A DNA stretch of 64,000 nt from an uncultured Pseudothermotoga sp. (GCA_937995655.1 CALKJI010000011.1:62001-126000), one strand, 5' to 3'. Shown: positions 35,828-46,598, counted from the first letter of the stretch. Notes: generated by a model not told the origin, from the letters alone. Numbers and translations: made by a program.

Positions 35828-37441
35828 TTAAGATTTTCTTATGAACTCATTTTTTATAAGCAGATCGAGTACATCTGCCACTTCTTTTTTGTCTATGTTT
35901 AAATAATTCGCAGCGAATGTTACACAGGCATCGTAGTCATTCAAGTATCTTGCCCCAAGATTCAATATCTCTCCTAAATCAATCATGTACCTTTTGTCGA
36001 AAGCTTCACCAACCTTGTCCAACCATTCATAACCAAGGGGCCCTGCTTTGGTTGGTCCTATTTTCGTTTTGGGTTCGACCAAAGAAAGATCAGTTTTCCT
36101 TTCAATTATCGCTTTGATCAAATTCGCTCCTGGTTGATCCTGGATGCCTAACAGGAAGGCTCTTATTCTGGAATCTGAAAGTTCTTTTATATTTCTCGGT
36201 ATGTCGTGCGAGAATCTCAAGGTACGTAAAACAGCTTCACCAACCCAACTGAACATCTTCTGATCACATTTGTCAGGTGTGTCTTCACTGGTATGATAAT
36301 ACCTATCGGGCCATTGGCCAATAAATGGTGATGGAATGCCGTAGTTTTCGAATACAATGTGGTCCGATCCACTTTTCAATTTGACCCTGAAGAACCTTCT
36401 ACTGGGAGATTCTGAGTTGATCGGTGTATAGATCATCAAGGATTCATATAGAAGTTCGTCATAATAGATGGGCAGCAAGAAAGGCGTCTCATGAAGTAAC
36501 AAAGTGGCCCCTGTTTTGGATTGATCCTCTGCGATCATGTCCAAGTTGATGACATAATTATAATCAGATTGAGTTGCATAAGGAAGGCTGCCATAGAATT
36601 CTGGTAAGAGAAGTACATCCACATCTACATTGAGTTGTTGCTCATTCAGCTCTTTGCACAAATGTAGCGCCAAGGCTGAGCCTGATGCATTATCATTGGC
36701 ACCAGGGCTTGGGTGACACAGATGTGCCACTATGCCAATCTTGGTTTTGGAATTTTTAGAGTGTCTTACTCTCAAAACTTGAACAGTACCTCTCTTTAAC
36801 TCGCTATTTATAAAAAACTTGATCCTGTAGCCTTTGTTGGTGATTTCTTTTAGAAAGTTGTATTGATTAAAGGTGAGTGAAAAACCAAAAGCTCCATAGT
36901 TACTATCTTCGAAAGTATGAGGCAAAGAAAGATAATTCACGGTGTTTGACATCTTTTCTGGAGTTCTACCTATTGATTCATCTTGAGATCTCATATAGTA
37001 CACAAGGAGGCATTTAGCTCCTAAAGTTTTTACATACTTCTTGAAGGCTTTAGATGGATTTTCATTGACCAAGACAGCTTTGGCTGTAAAATCTCCCTCG
37101 TAGTTCTCATCCACTAACTCTAGGGATAGCCAACCCTTCGTTGGATTGCTCCCAAAGAGAACGCTGGTTTTGCAGCCTCTGAAAGAATTTATGAAAACTC
37201 TTGGTTTTTCAAGCCACAGTTCAGCGTCTTTGATGTTCCAGACCATAGTTGATTCAAAATTGCCGTATCTGACACCACCTGTAGGGTATTCAAGAACATC
37301 TATATTTTTTTCACCTATGCCCCATTCTATAAGAATTTCTCTCAATCTTTCCACAAGATCTCTGTATTCTTCGCTTCCTCTTGCTCTGTGAAAGGATGAG
37401 ATAAACCTCATAGTCTCGAAAACTTCATATTGATTGATCAT
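35828..37441 (-). CDS. M28-like aminopeptidase (DUF4910/DUF2172 type)
   Basis: A 537-residue protein without signal peptide. The metallopeptidase core has AHLCHPSPGANDNASGSA, giving H240, H243 and the bridging D250, then LLPEFYGS and NLDMIAED, and YYHTSEDTPDK for the last His ligand. This matches the aminopeptidase-like domain of DUF4910 proteins. A C-terminal helical domain of about 130 residues follows. I infer cytosolic hydrolysis of imported peptides, as it is upstream of the transporter on the same strand. ATG 37441 lies 7 bases past AAGGAGG. Confidence 0.8.
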   Translation of the reverse strand: MINQYEVFETMRFISSFHRARGSEEYRDLVERLREILIEWGIGEKNIDVLEYPTGGVRYGNFESTMVWNIKDAELWLEKPRVFINSFRGCKTSVLFGSNPTKGWLSLELVDENYEGDFTAKAVLVNENPSKAFKKYVKTLGAKCLLVYYMRSQDESIGRTPEKMSNTVNYLSLPHTFEDSNYGAFGFSLTFNQYNFLKEITNKGYRIKFFINSELKRGTVQVLRVRHSKNSKTKIGIVAHLCHPSPGANDNASGSALALHLCKELNEQQLNVDVDVLLLPEFYGSLPYATQSDYNYVINLDMIAEDQSKTGATLLLHETPFLLPIYYDELLYESLMIYTPINSESPSRRFFRVKLKSGSDHIVFENYGIPSPFIGQWPDRYYHTSEDTPDKCDQKMFSWVGEAVLRTLRFSHDIPRNIKELSDSRIRAFLLGIQDQPGANLIKAIIERKTDLSLVEPKTKIGPTKAGPLGYEWLDKVGEAFDKRYMIDLGEILNLGARYLNDYDACVTFAANYLNIDKKEVADVLDLLIKNEFIRKS

Positions 37442-37588
37442 ACACACACCTCCTTGATAAATTTTACGCTTGATCTATGTCCTGTTTTCAAAGATTTGTT
37501 TTATTAGAGTTTTCTTAAAAAGTAGAACACATATCTTTCAGAATCAGACAATTATAGTGAATGGAAAAAACTGACGGAGGTGATTTGA

Positions 37589-38194
37589 GTGAATAAAACA
37601 GTGGTACTAGTTCTGGGTTTAGTCTTAGTGGCAGTCTTTAGTTTCGCAGGGGTATTTAACAAAGGCTATGGAAACATGAGGCAGATCAACAAGCAACTCA
37701 CTTACACCGAACTAATCAAGGCACTGGATCTTTCAAGGGATCAGGCAGAACAACTGCTCAACGTAACCGTAGAAACGAAAGAACAACTAAACGCCCTTGA
37801 AAAGGAATACGAGGTTTTGTTGGAGAAGTCTAAGGATATGACACTCAAGGAGCTTTCTACACAAAGACGAGCATTGAATCAAAAAAGAGCAGAAATACTT
37901 CAAGGAGCGGAAAAAAAGATCGCAGAAATTCTAAAGGTATCACAGCTTGAAAACCTCAGAAACTACTATTTCAACAAAGCTCGAGACTACTTAAACCAAT
38001 TCCAGCAAAGACAGAAATTCCAACAAACGCCAGCTAAGCCCTTTGGCAGGTCAAGAAAGACAGCTGGAAGCTTTGACCAAATACGTCAAAGAATGATGAG
38101 CAGATCTTTTGCCCAAACTCCAAATGCTGGTTTTAGGTTTGGAATACTGTTGGACGATGATTTTGAAGAAGTATTAAGATCATACCTTCAGTAG
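37589..38194 (+). CDS. Exported helical protein of unknown function
   Basis: A 201-residue protein with a signal peptide (NKTVVLVLGLVLVAVFSFA, cleaved near residue 20). The mature part is a long charged helix with heptad-like spacing (KEQLNALEKEYEVLLEKS) and a Gln/Arg-rich tail (FQQRQKFQQTPAKP). The layout is loosely like periplasmic chaperones of the Spy/CpxP class, though I see no LTxxQ motif. GTG start behind GGAGGTG; a strong terminator follows, so the gene is monocistronic. Confidence 0.7.
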   Translation: MNKTVVLVLGLVLVAVFSFAGVFNKGYGNMRQINKQLTYTELIKALDLSRDQAEQLLNVTVETKEQLNALEKEYEVLLEKSKDMTLKELSTQRRALNQKRAEILQGAEKKIAEILKVSQLENLRNYYFNKARDYLNQFQQRQKFQQTPAKPFGRSRKTAGSFDQIRQRMMSRSFAQTPNAGFRFGILLDDDFEEVLRSYLQ

Positions 38195-38212
38195 TCCCCA
38201 CCCCCTCGAGTG

Positions 38213-38234
38213 CGCCGGCGCGAGCCGGCGTTTT
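38213..38234 (+). terminator. GC-rich terminator
   Basis: CGCCGGC-GCGA-GCCGGCG (38213-38230) with a GNRA tetraloop and TTTT. The 7-bp all-GC stem is strikingly GC-rich for this genome. Confidence 0.85.
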
Positions 38235-38268
38235 CCAAATGACTTGGCTCTAGTTTCACTGGGCAAGG

Positions 38269-39159
38269 TCAATCGATTACGATCAACCCGTGTCTTCTTG
38301 CTGCTTCGATTGCTTTTAAGTACTCGTGTCGAGAGATTCCCCTTGAAAGCTCATGGTATTTTTGTGCTCTATAAGTTGGGTAATATTGAGCCATTACATT
38401 GACAGGTATTTCTTTACTTATGGATGCAATTATTGAAAACACTTTCTCTGTTTGTGCTATATCGTTTGGTAAAACAAGGTGTCTCACAAAAACACCGCGC
38501 ACAGCTACACCATTTTCTATTTTTAGTCCTCCAACCTGTTTGTACATCTCTCTCAATGCCTCTGTTGTTATCTCAACGTAATTAGAAACGCCAGAATACT
38601 TGAACGCTAAAGTATCATCTGCGTACTTAAAATCAGGCATGTAGATATCAACGATGCCATTGAGAAGTTGTAGGGTTTCGATCGACTCGTACCCACTACA
38701 ATTGTATACGATCAGTAGATGAAATCCATTCTTAACAGCGATTGATAAAGCATCGACGATCATGGCAATTTGGTGGGTTGGAGTCACCAAATTCAGATTG
38801 TGACAACCCAAGTTCTGAAGTCTCATCATGACATGGGCAAGCTGCTCAACACTCAGTCTTTCACCAGTGCAATTTTGACTTATTGTCCAGTTTTGACAGT
38901 AAACGCAGGATAGGTTACAACCACTGAAGAAAATTGTACCTGAACCCCTGTAACCAACGAGGAAACTTTCCTCACCACAGTGCGGACCATAACTTGCAAC
39001 TTGTGGCAATCTTCCAATCTTACAAGCGCCAATTTGGCCATTTAACCTGTCTACATGACATCTCCTTGGGCAGAGAGTACAATCTTTCATTTTTTGGTAC
39101 AACAGGTTCACACGTTCGTTAATGTCCTGTAAACTCAACCGAAGATACAAGGGCTTCAT
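38269..39159 (-). CDS. PflX-like radical SAM protein
   Basis: A 296-residue radical SAM protein of the PflA-homolog group (COG1313). An N-terminal cysteine cluster (CTLCPRRC, then GACKIG) precedes the SAM-cluster motif GCNLSCVYCQNW. CCYC spacing and FVRHLVLPND fit the family. These proteins are presumed activases or modifying enzymes, and no target is known; related sequences occur in the AmmeMemoRadiSam system but Memo and AMMECR1 are not adjacent. ATG 39159 lies behind GGGGTGA; the upstream ATG overlaps the -10 and is rejected. Confidence 0.82.
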   Translation of the reverse strand: MKPLYLRLSLQDINERVNLLYQKMKDCTLCPRRCHVDRLNGQIGACKIGRLPQVASYGPHCGEESFLVGYRGSGTIFFSGCNLSCVYCQNWTISQNCTGERLSVEQLAHVMMRLQNLGCHNLNLVTPTHQIAMIVDALSIAVKNGFHLLIVYNCSGYESIETLQLLNGIVDIYMPDFKYADDTLAFKYSGVSNYVEITTEALREMYKQVGGLKIENGVAVRGVFVRHLVLPNDIAQTEKVFSIIASISKEIPVNVMAQYYPTYRAQKYHELSRGISRHEYLKAIEAARRHGLIVID

Positions 39160-39175
39160 ACTGTCACCCCAGATC

Positions 39176-39181
39176 ATTATA
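39176..39181 (-). promoter_or_regulatory. -10 element for the radical SAM gene
   Basis: A perfect TATAAT on the minus strand, about 17 bases before the start codon. The -35 (TTATGC at 17 bp) is poor. Confidence 0.35.
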
Positions 39182-39322
39182 TGCTAGTGCAGTTTGGTGC
39201 ATAATTTCAAAATGTATCTTGACTGAAAAATTAAATTGTGTAAAGATAGAGATAGTAACAATCTTGTGATGTTCTGGAGTTTGACCATAGAGTCCAAAAA
39301 AAATACCTTGGAGGTGAGTGGT

Positions 39323-40084
39323 TTGGCCAAGAGTTTATTTGTTTACGTCCTTTACACAGCTGTTGTTGTCGGTGCACTCTTGCTTATCGCCGCCAACAGC
39401 ACCCCGAAGGTTTACAGAGATGGCTCATTTCAAGCAGTTTCACAGGCAGATCGTTATGGTTATGCCTGGGTGTCAGTTTCTCTGAAGGACGGAAAGATAG
39501 TTGGTGTTACAATCAAAGAATTTGACGGCCTTGGTGTGGAGAAACTTTACAATGTTTATGGGCTGAGATTTCCCTTGTTTGAGCAAATGCATAAAGAGAT
39601 GGCAAGAAGGTTTTTGGAAAAGAACACCTGGGAGGTTGATGTCTTCACAGGTGCAACCAGTTCGTCAAAGAAAATTATGGAGGCGGTCAAGTTCGCACTT
39701 GAAAGGGCAAAGAGTGATTTGGCTACAACAAAATACTTCAATGGTACTTTCATGGGAAAATCAGATCCAACGAACTATGGTTGGGGTCTGGCTTGGGTGA
39801 CGATCGAAAACGACAGAATAGTCAATGTGATCTTAGATGAGGTAACTCCACAGCTAAAAGACGGGAGACCAGTTTATGATGAAGCGAACAGACAAATCTT
39901 TGTCCTCAAATCTTCAGATTATCCATACTTTCCATACCATGAAGCCAAACAGGAAATAGCTAAACGAATCTTAGAAAAACAAACCTATAAGGTAGATACT
40001 TACACAGGTGCGACAGTGAGCTCCAATCAGTGGGCGAAAGCGGTTGAGAGAGCTCTTGAATCTGCAAAGACAAGAGAAGATTAG
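39323..40084 (+). CDS. Membrane-anchored protein with two FMN-binding domains
   Basis: A 253-residue protein. One membrane helix (residues 6-25) anchors two FMN_bind domains outside the membrane. Each ends with the flavin attachment motif: DVFTGATSSS (T112) and DTYTGATVSS (T231). ApbE flavinyltransferase attaches FMN covalently at such Thr residues in Rnf, Nqr and extracellular electron-transfer proteins. This suggests an electron carrier facing the periplasm. TTG 39323 is 6 bases past GGAGGTG; the track start is unsupported. No apbE or rnf genes are in the window. Confidence 0.85.
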   Translation: MAKSLFVYVLYTAVVVGALLLIAANSTPKVYRDGSFQAVSQADRYGYAWVSVSLKDGKIVGVTIKEFDGLGVEKLYNVYGLRFPLFEQMHKEMARRFLEKNTWEVDVFTGATSSSKKIMEAVKFALERAKSDLATTKYFNGTFMGKSDPTNYGWGLAWVTIENDRIVNVILDEVTPQLKDGRPVYDEANRQIFVLKSSDYPYFPYHEAKQEIAKRILEKQTYKVDTYTGATVSSNQWAKAVERALESAKTRED

Positions 40085-40142
40085 AATAAGCCTTGGTATT
40101 GACTCCTAAGTTGGTGCTGCAGAATTTTTAGATTTCTTGTTT

Positions 40143-40171
40143 GTGGTGGGATCACCCACCACGTTATTTTT
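40143..40171 (+). terminator. Terminator after the FMN-binding gene
   Basis: GTGGTGGG-ATCA-CCCACCAC (40143-40162), 8-bp perfect stem, followed by GTTATTTTT. It separates this gene from the molybdenum cofactor operon. Confidence 0.8.
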
Positions 40172-40219
40172 GTTGTTCAAATTCTTGTTGTTATAAAATC
40201 TATGTGGAGGTACCTAGGC

Positions 40220-42139
40220 TTGGAAAGAAAGATATACCTAAAAAAACAAGATGTTGATATGGCATTGAAGTTGTACAAGGACAGATTATATGAAGCTGGG
40301 TTTTTCACCCCAAGAACAGAAACTCTGCCAACAATAAAAGCACTTGGCAGGGTCCTCGCGAAGTCGGTTTATGCTAACAAGAGTGTCCCAACCTATAACA
40401 GTGCGGCAATGGATGGAATATTCGTGAGAAGCTGTGATACAGTTGGAGCAACCAAAACTAACCCCAAGATTCTCACCCAAGGTCAGTTCAAATTTGTGAA
40501 CACTGGTAATGTTCTGGAACCACCCTTTGATGCAGTAATAATGATCGAAAATCTTCACATAGTCGATGACAACCACATTCAAATTTTTGAATCCGTACCG
40601 CCCTTTCATAATATTCGTTTGGTGGGAGAAGACTTATGTGAAAAAGATATGATCTTTACACGATATCATCGCCTGAAGGCCTACGACCTCTCTTTGTTGC
40701 TTGCTAGCGGCGTTCTTGAAGTAGAGGTTATTAAAAAAATGAATGTACTTGTTATTCCCACGGGAGATGAAGTAGTCCCACCAGAGAGCATAGTCTATGA
40801 TGGCTTAATTCCCGAGACAAACTCCACACTCATAGCAAATTACCTGAAGGAGCTAGATGTAACTGTACACATACACCCACCCGTTCAAGACTGTTTTGAG
40901 TCCATTGTATCTGTCGTTTCGCAAGCAATTTCCTGTTATGACATGGTTCTGATAAACGCAGGCTCATCGGCGGGCAGTTTTGACTACTCCTATCATGTGC
41001 TCAGTAAGTTGGGACAAGTCATAGCTCATGGATTGAATATTCGGCCTGGAAAACCCACGATATTGGCATTGGTGAATGACAAACCTGTTATTGGTTTACC
41101 AGGGTATCCTGGCTCTTGTTTCGTGGTGCTTGAGCAGATTGTCAAGCCTATAGTTTTTGAGAAATATAAGACTTTGCCGAGTAACGAAGGCATCGTGGAA
41201 GCTATTTCGACTCGTAGGATATTTTCTTCCATTTCAGAAGATGAAATCATAAGAGTCAGTCTTTCAAAGATAAATGATAAATATGTGTTTGTACCACTCA
41301 AAAGAGGCGCTGCAACAATGGAAGCTCTCACAAAGATGGATGGGACCGTCATTGTACCAAAGGGAACCGAGGTACTGGATGAGGGCCAAAAAGTTATCGT
41401 GAAAACCTGTAAATCAATTGAAGAGATTGATAAAAACATTCTTTTCGTAGGAAGTAACGACCCACTAATATCCATTCTAGCAGATTTGATCAAAGCGAAG
41501 GATTTCACATTGAACCTGAACATAGCAAATGTGGGGAGCATGGGCGGCTTGATGGCAATCGCTAAAGGTTACGCCCACATTGGTGGTATACATTTGTTGG
41601 ATCTTGATTGTGGTGAATATAACCTTCCCTACGTGAGGAAATATTTAAAAAATTTTGTACTTGTGAAATTCATAAAGCGTAATCAGGGTCTAATTGTTCA
41701 AAAATCAAATCCAAAAGGAATAAAAGCACTTGAGGATTTAACTCGAGAAGATATAAGATTCGTTAACAGGCAGAAGGCTTCTGGTACAAGAATCTTGCTT
41801 GATTACCACCTCTCAAAACTTGGTATAGATACATCCCAGATAAGTGGTTACGACGATGAGGAGTTTACACATATAAATCTTGCCTTGAAAATAAAGAAGG
41901 GTTTGGCAGATGCAGGACTTGGAATAGCATCGGTGGCACAGATCATGGATTTGGATTTCATTCCTTTGTTTTGGGAAGAATATGATTTGTTGGTTTTGCC
42001 AGAATTTACAAAGGACTACAGATTTCAATTGATAATGAATTTGATACTTTCTGAGGAATTTCGCAACAGTGCGTTGACATGGCAAGGGTATGATCTTTCA
42101 GATGCAGGAATAGTTATTAGGGGTGATGATATTGATTAG
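40220..42139 (+). CDS. MoeA fused to a PBP-like domain
   Basis: A 639-residue fusion. Residues 1 to about 405 are MoeA-like, with SAAMDGIFV, PTGDEV, NAGSSAGSFDYS and GLPGYPGS. The C-terminal 230 residues match the PBP-like/LysR-substrate type domain (ILFVGSNDPLISILADLI, NRQKASGTRILLDYHL), found fused to MoeA in clostridia and archaea. MoeA ligates molybdate or tungstate to adenylated molybdopterin; the extra domain may sense or deliver an oxyanion. TTG 40220 lies 9 bases past GGAGG; the track ATG contains that site. First gene of a long operon. Confidence 0.88.
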   Translation: MERKIYLKKQDVDMALKLYKDRLYEAGFFTPRTETLPTIKALGRVLAKSVYANKSVPTYNSAAMDGIFVRSCDTVGATKTNPKILTQGQFKFVNTGNVLEPPFDAVIMIENLHIVDDNHIQIFESVPPFHNIRLVGEDLCEKDMIFTRYHRLKAYDLSLLLASGVLEVEVIKKMNVLVIPTGDEVVPPESIVYDGLIPETNSTLIANYLKELDVTVHIHPPVQDCFESIVSVVSQAISCYDMVLINAGSSAGSFDYSYHVLSKLGQVIAHGLNIRPGKPTILALVNDKPVIGLPGYPGSCFVVLEQIVKPIVFEKYKTLPSNEGIVEAISTRRIFSSISEDEIIRVSLSKINDKYVFVPLKRGAATMEALTKMDGTVIVPKGTEVLDEGQKVIVKTCKSIEEIDKNILFVGSNDPLISILADLIKAKDFTLNLNIANVGSMGGLMAIAKGYAHIGGIHLLDLDCGEYNLPYVRKYLKNFVLVKFIKRNQGLIVQKSNPKGIKALEDLTREDIRFVNRQKASGTRILLDYHLSKLGIDTSQISGYDDEEFTHINLALKIKKGLADAGLGIASVAQIMDLDFIPLFWEEYDLLVLPEFTKDYRFQLIMNLILSEEFRNSALTWQGYDLSDAGIVIRGDDID

Positions 42140-42644
42140 GGCGGCCGTGATCACTTTGAGTGACAAAGGCTTCACCGGCGAAAGGGAAGATCAAAGCGGG
42201 AAAATGGTAATTGAAATGCTTCAACAGATAGATGCAGTTGTTGAGTATTACAAGATCTTACCTGACGAATTTGATCTGATAAAAAAGGAGCTTTTAAACC
42301 TGTGCCAAAAGAACTTTGATCTCATAGTTACCACCGGTGGAACAGGCGTATCACCAAGAGATGTCACACCCGAGGCGACACTGTCGGTTATAGAAAAAAG
42401 ATTGTATGGAATGGAAATAGCAATGATGATAGAATCTTTGAAACAAACACCCTTTGGAATGCTCTCTCGAGCTGTCGCTGGTGTGAAAGGTCAGACGTTG
42501 ATAGTTAACCTTCCAGGTAGCCCAAAGGCAGTCCAGGAAAATTTAAAGCCCATCTTAGCTGCAATCCCACATGCTGTTGAAAAAATAAAAGGATCAACGA
42601 CTGACTGCGCAATACAGAAGACGGGGAAAGATCATGAAGATTGA
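42132..42644 (+). CDS. Molybdopterin adenylyltransferase (MogA/MoaB family)
   Basis: A 170-residue enzyme that activates molybdopterin by AMP transfer before metal insertion. The family pattern is clear: AAVITLSDKGFTGEREDQSG at the start, VTTGGTGVSPRDVTPEA and NLPGSPKAV. TTG 42132 is spaced 6 bases past AGGGGTGA and overlaps the end of the MoeA-PBP gene; GTG 42123 and ATG 42126 are too close to that site. MogA and MoaB cannot be separated by eye. It overlaps moeA by 11 bases. Confidence 0.9.
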   Translation: MIRAAVITLSDKGFTGEREDQSGKMVIEMLQQIDAVVEYYKILPDEFDLIKKELLNLCQKNFDLIVTTGGTGVSPRDVTPEATLSVIEKRLYGMEIAMMIESLKQTPFGMLSRAVAGVKGQTLIVNLPGSPKAVQENLKPILAAIPHAVEKIKGSTTDCAIQKTGKDHED

Positions 42645-43866
42645 ATTCCTAAAATTTGCTACAGTTCAAGAGGTTTATGAGAATTATATTTCAAAGATCA
42701 GACCTATAAACAGAATTCAAACCATTGAAGCGATTCAAGCTTCAGGTTATGTGTGTGCAAGGGATATCGTTTCACCAGAGAACTTGCCTGGTTTTGACAA
42801 GTCTTTGGTCGATGGTTATGCCGTCAGATCGTTGGATACAAAAGGATCCTCAGCGAACCTACCAGCCCTATTGAAAGTAGTTTTTGAAGTTAGAATCGGG
42901 GAAATACCCAGCTATAGATTGCAGCCTGGTGAAGCAGCCTGGATACCAACTGGCGGTGCTTTACCTTTTGGAGCAGATGCCGTGGTCATGGTTGAGCACA
43001 CCCAGGCATTTGACGACCTAGTGGAAGTTATGAAACCAGTTGCTGCTGGAGAAAACGTAATGAAGTGTGATGAGGACGTCAAGGTTGGCGATGTTGTATT
43101 GAAAGGAAACAAGAGGATAAGGGTAAATGATATACAACTAATTGTGCAACTTGGAATCACAGAAGTTGATGTCTACAGTCGTGCAAAGGTTGCGGTAATA
43201 TCCACCGGAGACGAGATCATTGAGCCTTGGATGAAACCTTCTTTAGCTCAGGTCAGAGACAGTAATACCTACGCCCTTGTCTTGTGGTTAAAGGATATGG
43301 GGTTTGATGCTCAAAGGGTAGGACACGTAAAGGATGATGAGGAAGCTTTATACCAAGTACTGAAAAGTTGTCTTGACAACTATGATGTTGTTGTAATAGC
43401 TGGTGGGAGCTCGATTGGTACTCGCGATCATACAGCGAGAGTGATTGAAAAACTTGGTGAGCCGGGTATTATTTATCATGGTGTTATGGTGCAACCGGGT
43501 AAACCAACGGTTTTTGCTTTGGTCGGGCAGAAACCAATCCTAGGTCTTCCGGGAAATCCTGTTTCCTTTTTTGTTAGCAGTAGATTCTTTTTACTACCTA
43601 CTTTAAGAAGAATCGAGAACGAGGATGAATTTATGCCCAAGCCTTGTGGATTGGTAAGACTCACTAGGAACGTACCATCTGTACAAGGTCGCGAGCATTT
43701 TGTAAGGGTCAAACTGAAGTTTGAAAAGGGCGATATCTTGGCAGAACCTCTTTTCAGTGAAACTGCCCATCTTTCAAACATATCTGCCGCAGACGGTGTT
43801 GTGAGGGTTCCTTCGCAAGTTGAAGGAATCTATGCGGGTCAGCTTGCTGAGTTCTACAGATTCTGA
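42634..43866 (+). CDS. moeA: Molybdopterin molybdenumtransferase MoeA
   Basis: A 410-residue protein inserting molybdate (or tungstate) into adenylated molybdopterin. Family segments in order: LPGFDKSLVDGYAV, IPTGGALPFGADAVVMVE, VAVISTGDEI, IAGGSSIGTRDHT and LGLPGNPVS. This is a stand-alone MoeA next to the MoeA-PBP fusion. Two paralogs may serve Mo and W separately, as proposed for archaeal pairs. The start overlaps the Mog gene. Confidence 0.93.
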   Translation: MKIEFLKFATVQEVYENYISKIRPINRIQTIEAIQASGYVCARDIVSPENLPGFDKSLVDGYAVRSLDTKGSSANLPALLKVVFEVRIGEIPSYRLQPGEAAWIPTGGALPFGADAVVMVEHTQAFDDLVEVMKPVAAGENVMKCDEDVKVGDVVLKGNKRIRVNDIQLIVQLGITEVDVYSRAKVAVISTGDEIIEPWMKPSLAQVRDSNTYALVLWLKDMGFDAQRVGHVKDDEEALYQVLKSCLDNYDVVVIAGGSSIGTRDHTARVIEKLGEPGIIYHGVMVQPGKPTVFALVGQKPILGLPGNPVSFFVSSRFFLLPTLRRIENEDEFMPKPCGLVRLTRNVPSVQGREHFVRVKLKFEKGDILAEPLFSETAHLSNISAADGVVRVPSQVEGIYAGQLAEFYRF

Positions 43867-43879
43867 AAGGATGAGCGCT

Positions 43880-45154
43880 ATGTTCAATCAGATATTCATA
43901 GTTGCAATCTTTTGCTTAACCTACTACTTTATACTCAGTAACAAATTTAAAACCTCTGTCATGGTTTTTTTAATGGGTTTGTTTGTGAGCTTCACGAGGA
44001 TTGTAGACAGTATGACCCTTGAAAATGTTCCAAGGTTTATTGACTTCAACACGATTGGTTTGCTCGCAGGAATGATGATAATTGTCGGTCTTCTGAAGGC
44101 AGCTGGTTTTTTTCAGTTCGTTGCAATAATGGCTGTAAAGTGGGGAAATGGAAGCATAAAAAGAACCTTATCCATAATTGCCATGGCTGTCGCTTTGCTT
44201 TCGGCTTTTTTAGATAATGTGACGACCGTTTTGATATTTGCCCCTATACTGTTTTTTATATCAGATACCGTTGGTATCGATGCAACTTATTTGATAGTCA
44301 CTGCGATCGTTGCTTCAAACGTTGGTGGAGCTGCTACAATGATCGGCGATCCTCCCAACATAATAATTGGTTCAGCAAGCAAGCTGAGCTTCACCAGTTT
44401 TATCGTTCATCTTGCACCAATATGTATTCTCATTCTCATACTGTTAGTGTTGCTGTGGTTTAGGAAAGTCCCTGCTGACAAAAGCATGGAAGATAAATTA
44501 AAACAGCTGGCTGCAACAGACCCCAAAACAGCCATTATTGATAGAAAAAAAGCAATAGCACTCTTGTGTGTTTTCATTGCAGTGATAACTGGTTTTGCGC
44601 TTCACAAAATTCTCAACTACGAAATGGCGTTGATAGCTATGGCAGGTGCCACAGTATCCCTTTTCATCTTTGGAAAGTCATTCGAAGAGGCTGCTAAGGA
44701 AATAGAATGGGATACCTTGTTTTTCTTGATAGGTTTGTTTATGATAACTTATGCTATGAGAGAGGTCGGAGTCATAGGGTATATAACAAAGGTTCTAGGT
44801 GGTATTGAGTCGCCATATTTTATTCTCACGATTCTAGTATGGCTTTCTGGTCTTGGTTCCATGTTTCTCAGTGCAGTTCCTACTACCACAGTAATGGTAC
44901 CCGTTGTTCAATCTTTGGCTCACACAGCCGTTGGCTCAACTGCATGGTGGGCACTTTCCTTAGGTGCGTCCTTTGGTGCAAATGGTACAGCGATTGGAGC
45001 CGCTGTAAATATTGTGGGTTTGTCATTACTCAAGAAATACAGCAACAAAGTTGTTAGTTTCAAGGACTTTGCTAAGAGAACGATGCTAGCGACTGTGTTG
45101 ATGCTCTCTTTGATAAACCTGTACATGATCTTGATGTATAAAATGAGTTGGTGA
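43880..45154 (+). CDS. ArsB/NhaD-type ion permease of unknown substrate
   Basis: A 424-residue inner-membrane protein with about 10-12 hydrophobic spans, of the ion transporter superfamily. Diagnostic pieces are AFLDNVTTVLIFAPILFF and GGAATMIGDPPNIIIGSA, shared by ArsB, NhaD and the P-protein group. A hydrophilic loop near 200-225 separates the two halves. Substrate could be an oxyanion, a dicarboxylate or Na+/H+. Its place directly behind moeA makes molybdate or tungstate worth testing. ATG 43880 lies 7 bases past AAAGGATG. Confidence 0.82.
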   Translation: MFNQIFIVAIFCLTYYFILSNKFKTSVMVFLMGLFVSFTRIVDSMTLENVPRFIDFNTIGLLAGMMIIVGLLKAAGFFQFVAIMAVKWGNGSIKRTLSIIAMAVALLSAFLDNVTTVLIFAPILFFISDTVGIDATYLIVTAIVASNVGGAATMIGDPPNIIIGSASKLSFTSFIVHLAPICILILILLVLLWFRKVPADKSMEDKLKQLAATDPKTAIIDRKKAIALLCVFIAVITGFALHKILNYEMALIAMAGATVSLFIFGKSFEEAAKEIEWDTLFFLIGLFMITYAMREVGVIGYITKVLGGIESPYFILTILVWLSGLGSMFLSAVPTTTVMVPVVQSLAHTAVGSTAWWALSLGASFGANGTAIGAAVNIVGLSLLKKYSNKVVSFKDFAKRTMLATVLMLSLINLYMILMYKMSW

Positions 45155-45158
45155 GACA

Positions 45159-46585
<1,427 letters not shown>

Positions 46586-46598
46586 AGGGGGATTCGTT

